From positions 1 through 16,221 of the forward strand of contig DPGN01000058.1 in the NCBI GenBank assembly GCA_003523185.1: a DNA stretch of 16,221 nucleotides, written 5' to 3'. The notes below the pieces were generated by a model. It had not been told where the DNA came from. It did not search any database and saw only the letters and a program-made list of their open reading frames with translations. Below, one piece after another: positions 14,482 to 16,221 of the stretch (the first letter of the stretch is position 1; every line of letters begins with the position of its first letter). The DNA comes from Halieaceae bacterium. GTDB lineage: Bacteria; Pseudomonadota; Gammaproteobacteria; Pseudomonadales; Halieaceae. Both the position numbers and the translations under genes were made by a program.

Positions 14482-14868
14482 TCAGCTAGCTGCCTTTAAC
14501 TGCTCCAGCATCTCGCCCATCTGTTTCCAAACCGCATTCACGGCTTTGAGCGGTCGAACCATCACTTTAAATTCGACAATCTGATCACCTTCGAAGGTGA
14601 TGATGTCCACGCCGTTCACGAAGATTCCATCCACCTTCACTGTAAACTCAAGGACGGCATGATTATCCTGCACCACCTCTCGCACGTACTGAAAGTCCTC
14701 GGACAGCGCTTTGTTAGCAGCGCGCAAATAGGCATAGGTGATTTCGCGGCCTTCCTGCGGGGTATGAACCACGGGCGATATAAAAACACAGTCTGGATGA
14801 AGCAGGTCATAGAGTGCCTCCATATTCCCCTCCTCCATTACATGGTGCCACCGCTCTAATCCGTTCAT
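14482..14868 (-). CDS. NTF2/SnoaL-like small protein
   Basis: The 128-residue product has the pattern of the nuclear transport factor 2 (SnoaL-like) fold. An N-terminal helix (MNGLERWHHVMEEGN) is followed by MEALYDLLHPDCVFISPVV, where the LLHPDCVFISP element is typical of this fold. A helix with GREITYAYLRAANKAL comes next, and then four beta strands (QYVREVVQDNHAVLEFTVKV, GVDIITFEGDQIVEFKVMV), ending in a helix to the C-terminus. Members include ketosteroid-isomerase-like enzymes, limonene epoxide hydrolases and many proteins of unknown role that bind small hydrophobic ligands; no catalytic set can be assigned here. AGGAG stands about 7 bases before ATG 14868. It lies downstream of the putative helix-turn-helix gene (58-base gap, same strand). 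Confidence 0.85.
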   Translation of the reverse strand: MNGLERWHHVMEEGNMEALYDLLHPDCVFISPVVHTPQEGREITYAYLRAANKALSEDFQYVREVVQDNHAVLEFTVKVDGIFVNGVDIITFEGDQIVEFKVMVRPLKAVNAVWKQMGEMLEQLKAAS

Positions 14869-14894
14869 ACAAGCTCCTTTTTCTTTTTTATACT

Positions 14895-14910
14895 TTTGGC
14901 CTTAGCCAAA
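14895..14910. promoter_or_regulatory. Short dyad upstream of the NTF2-like gene
   Basis: TTTGGC (14895-14900) and GCCAAA (14905-14910) form a perfect 6-bp inverted repeat around CTTA. On the minus strand it is followed by an AT-rich stretch containing TATAAA and then the NTF2-like gene's Shine-Dalgarno. No T run follows on either strand, so it fits an operator or a weak hairpin better than a terminator. Confidence 0.28.
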
Positions 14911-14926
14911 GCACGGCGTCAAACGA

Positions 14927-15307
14927 TTAAGGTTGCGAAAGCGATGCGTCGTAATCGCGCTGCGCCTTCACCCTAATCTCATAAGCGGCTTGACCACGCA
15001 GTCGCTCTGAAGAGCGCATCCGCAAATCCCGGCGATGTCTCTGAGCAGCAGCTAACTGCTCGGAAAAAAACGACGCTTGATATTCACCCGCCAAAAGCGC
15101 GTCAATCAATGCGATATCGATACCAAGTCGATACGCAATCCGGCTGGGTCTGATCCGATTCGCATGAAATTCAGCAACCAAGCGAATCTGCTTTGCCTCA
15201 CTGAGATCACAGTCACGGGAGTACCCCAAAGGCGGATTGGGCGCCCGATTGTTGTTTGGTTGGATTGCCACCAAAAAAACCCTGTCAGTCACCAGGACCC
15301 TCAACAT
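14927..15307 (-). CDS. Hypothetical protein with possible helix-turn-helix segment
   Basis: The 126-residue product (from ATG 15307) is not one I recognise. Its middle (LSEAKQIRLVAEFHANRIRPSRIAYRLGIDIALIDALLAGEY broken into helices at about 35-75) has the spacing of a helix-turn-helix: a helix, then RPSRIAYRLG, a turn, and a second helix. The C-terminal half is strongly basic and helical (QRHRRDLRMRSSERLRGQ), which fits nucleic-acid contact. The start is uncertain. ATG 15307 has no Shine-Dalgarno, while an in-frame GTG at 15271 is preceded by CAGGG at about 8 bases and would shorten the protein by 12 residues. No signal peptide or membrane segment is convincing. It precedes the NTF2-like gene on the same strand and diverges from glpQ, so a regulatory role over either neighbour is possible but unproven. 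Confidence 0.6.
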   Translation of the reverse strand: MLRVLVTDRVFLVAIQPNNNRAPNPPLGYSRDCDLSEAKQIRLVAEFHANRIRPSRIAYRLGIDIALIDALLAGEYQASFFSEQLAAAQRHRRDLRMRSSERLRGQAAYEIRVKAQRDYDASLSQP

Positions 15308-15380
15308 AGGATGAGTTTCTGGCTGTTTAAAATATCAACTTGAGCAAAATACAGGGTTTGCTGTAAAAACCCTAGTCAGT
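15275..15380 (+). repeat. Near-identical 15/16-base direct repeats in the glpQ upstream region
   Basis: AAAAACCCTGTCAGT at 15275-15289 and AAAAACCCTAGTCAGT at 15365-15380 match apart from one inserted base. The second copy also forms an inverted repeat with AGGGTTT at 15353-15359 (partner AAACCCT at 15367-15373, 7-base loop). The arrangement, between divergent genes, is suggestive of paired regulator-binding sites. The first copy overlaps the 5' end of the helix-turn-helix gene if that starts at 15307. Confidence 0.45.
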
Positions 15381-15406
15381 TCTGATTCGTTTTGGGGGAA
15401 ACGCAG

Positions 15407-16221
15407 ATGGGCAAAATAAAGATGCCGTGTCCAGCGATCATTGCGCATCGTGGCGCCTGCGGATATCTCCCGGAACATACCTTACCCGCCGTAGAACTCG
15501 CGCATACATTCGGTGCAGATTACATCGAGCAAGATGTAGTTCTAACGTCAGATGGCGTTCCGATCGTGCTACATGACATAACACTCGAACTTACGACTAA
15601 CGTAGCAACATTGTTTCCAGAGCGGCACCGAGACGATGGGCTCTTTTATGCCATTGACTTCACGCTTGAAGAGATAAAGACGCTGAACGCCCACGAGAGG
15701 ACGGACAGTCAGGGTAATCCTGTATTTCCCGGGCGCTACTCGGGCACGGGAGTTGAATTTAAGGTACCGACCTTGGCAGAGGAGATTGAAACCGTTGATC
15801 GACTCAATGCAGCATCGGGCAAACAAACAGGCGTCTATATCGAACTGAAGCGCCCTGAGTTTCACGAAGAGGAAGGCATTGACATCTACCGCGCGGTGCT
15901 GGACGTTCTGATCGCATTCAACCGCCTTGGGGAAAATGCCGAGACAGTAATTCAGTGCTTTGATCCAGAGACACTGAAGCGCTTTGCCCATGAAGGAATT
16001 TTCAAAGGGCCACTTGTCCAGCTCGTTCTCACTGAGAGCATCGCCAACTGGCGTGGCGATTTCGAGGCCATGCATACGACATCTGGGCTAAAAGAGGTCG
16101 CAAAGTATGCCCATGGAATTGGTCCTGACGTAAATCTTCTCGAGAATATGGCGGGCGACCCCTCCGAAATGGTCGTGGCTGCCAAAAAGCTTGGTCTTTT
16201 TTTGCATCCCTACACCTTGCG
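15407..16221 (+). CDS. glpQ: Glycerophosphodiester phosphodiesterase, GlpQ type (3' truncated by window edge)
   Basis: The frame is open from ATG 15407 to the window end (271 complete codons and no stop), so the C-terminus is missing. The enzyme hydrolyses glycerophosphodiesters to glycerol-3-phosphate and an alcohol. It matches E. coli GlpQ throughout: IIAHRGACGYLPEHTLPAVE with His14 and Arg15, GADYIEQDVVLTSDG with Glu41 and Asp43, IVLHD with His56, YAIDFTLEEIK, VYIELKRPEFH, and near the end YAHGIGPDVNLL and LFLHPYTL. By comparison with E. coli only a few dozen residues are missing. GGGGGA lies about 9 bases before the ATG. Oddly, E. coli GlpQ is periplasmic with a signal peptide, whereas this protein reaches its HRG motif by residue 14; an in-frame TGA at 15383-15385 rules out a longer signal sequence. 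It is therefore probably cytoplasmic. Confidence 0.93.
   Translation, partial: MGKIKMPCPAIIAHRGACGYLPEHTLPAVELAHTFGADYIEQDVVLTSDGVPIVLHDITLELTTNVATLFPERHRDDGLFYAIDFTLEEIKTLNAHERTDSQGNPVFPGRYSGTGVEFKVPTLAEEIETVDRLNAASGKQTGVYIELKRPEFHEEEGIDIYRAVLDVLIAFNRLGENAETVIQCFDPETLKRFAHEGIFKGPLVQLVLTESIANWRGDFEAMHTTSGLKEVAKYAHGIGPDVNLLENMAGDPSEMVVAAKKLGLFLHPYTL

Noticed and set aside
15569..16075. 168-residue open frame on the minus strand near the right edge
   Set aside because: The plus strand here encodes GlpQ without interruption and with conserved motifs; the minus frame is its shadow.

Overview
The window looks like chromosomal DNA of a heterotrophic, aerobic, probably marine gammaproteobacterium, perhaps close to the Halieaceae/OM60 type. 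The reasons are an E. coli-like glutathione reductase, UbiX and GlpQ, a ZnuD-like TonB receptor, a DUF481 outer-membrane protein, a PQQ sugar dehydrogenase and moderate GC. The lineage is inferred from gene content only. No tRNA, rRNA, CRISPR array, insertion sequence or prophage is visible, and genes are packed with no gap above about 200 bases.

Layout. (1) 1-2400: the C-terminal end of a possible alpha/beta hydrolase runs off the left edge and converges on an iron-containing alcohol dehydrogenase (minus). That gene diverges from a PIG3-type quinone oxidoreductase (plus). (2) 2430-4052: an unrecognised four-helix membrane protein (minus) diverges from a secreted PQQ-dependent sugar dehydrogenase (plus). 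(3) 4074-6623, minus: a DUF481 outer-membrane protein, then 24 bases later a short RNase J-type nuclease starting at TTG. (4) 6674-8790, plus: glutathione reductase gor, overlapping by 4 bases a TauE/SafE-family exporter. (5) 8904-11612, minus: a compact operon of ubiX, an MFS drug/H+ antiporter-type transporter and a D-2-hydroxyacid dehydrogenase, with junctions of -1 and +1 base. (6) 11785-14408, plus: a small secreted Cys/His protein followed by a 766-residue TonB-dependent receptor with five His/Glu-rich segments (32 histidines), most likely a zinc receptor, closed by a clear intrinsic terminator. (7) 14482-15307, minus: an NTF2/SnoaL-like protein and a putative helix-turn-helix protein. 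(8) 15407 to the right edge, plus: a glycerophosphodiester phosphodiesterase of the GlpQ type, cut by the window end and lacking the usual signal peptide.

Taken together this is mainly housekeeping and nutrient-acquisition DNA: redox metabolism (alcohol dehydrogenase, quinone reductase, glutathione reductase), envelope functions (DUF481 protein, TonB receptor, sugar dehydrogenase), transporters and RNA processing. The parts that most deserve a closer look are the small secreted protein paired with the His-rich receptor, the short RNase J, the leaderless GlpQ and the unrecognised small genes. I saw no clear defence system or other wholly new multi-gene system.
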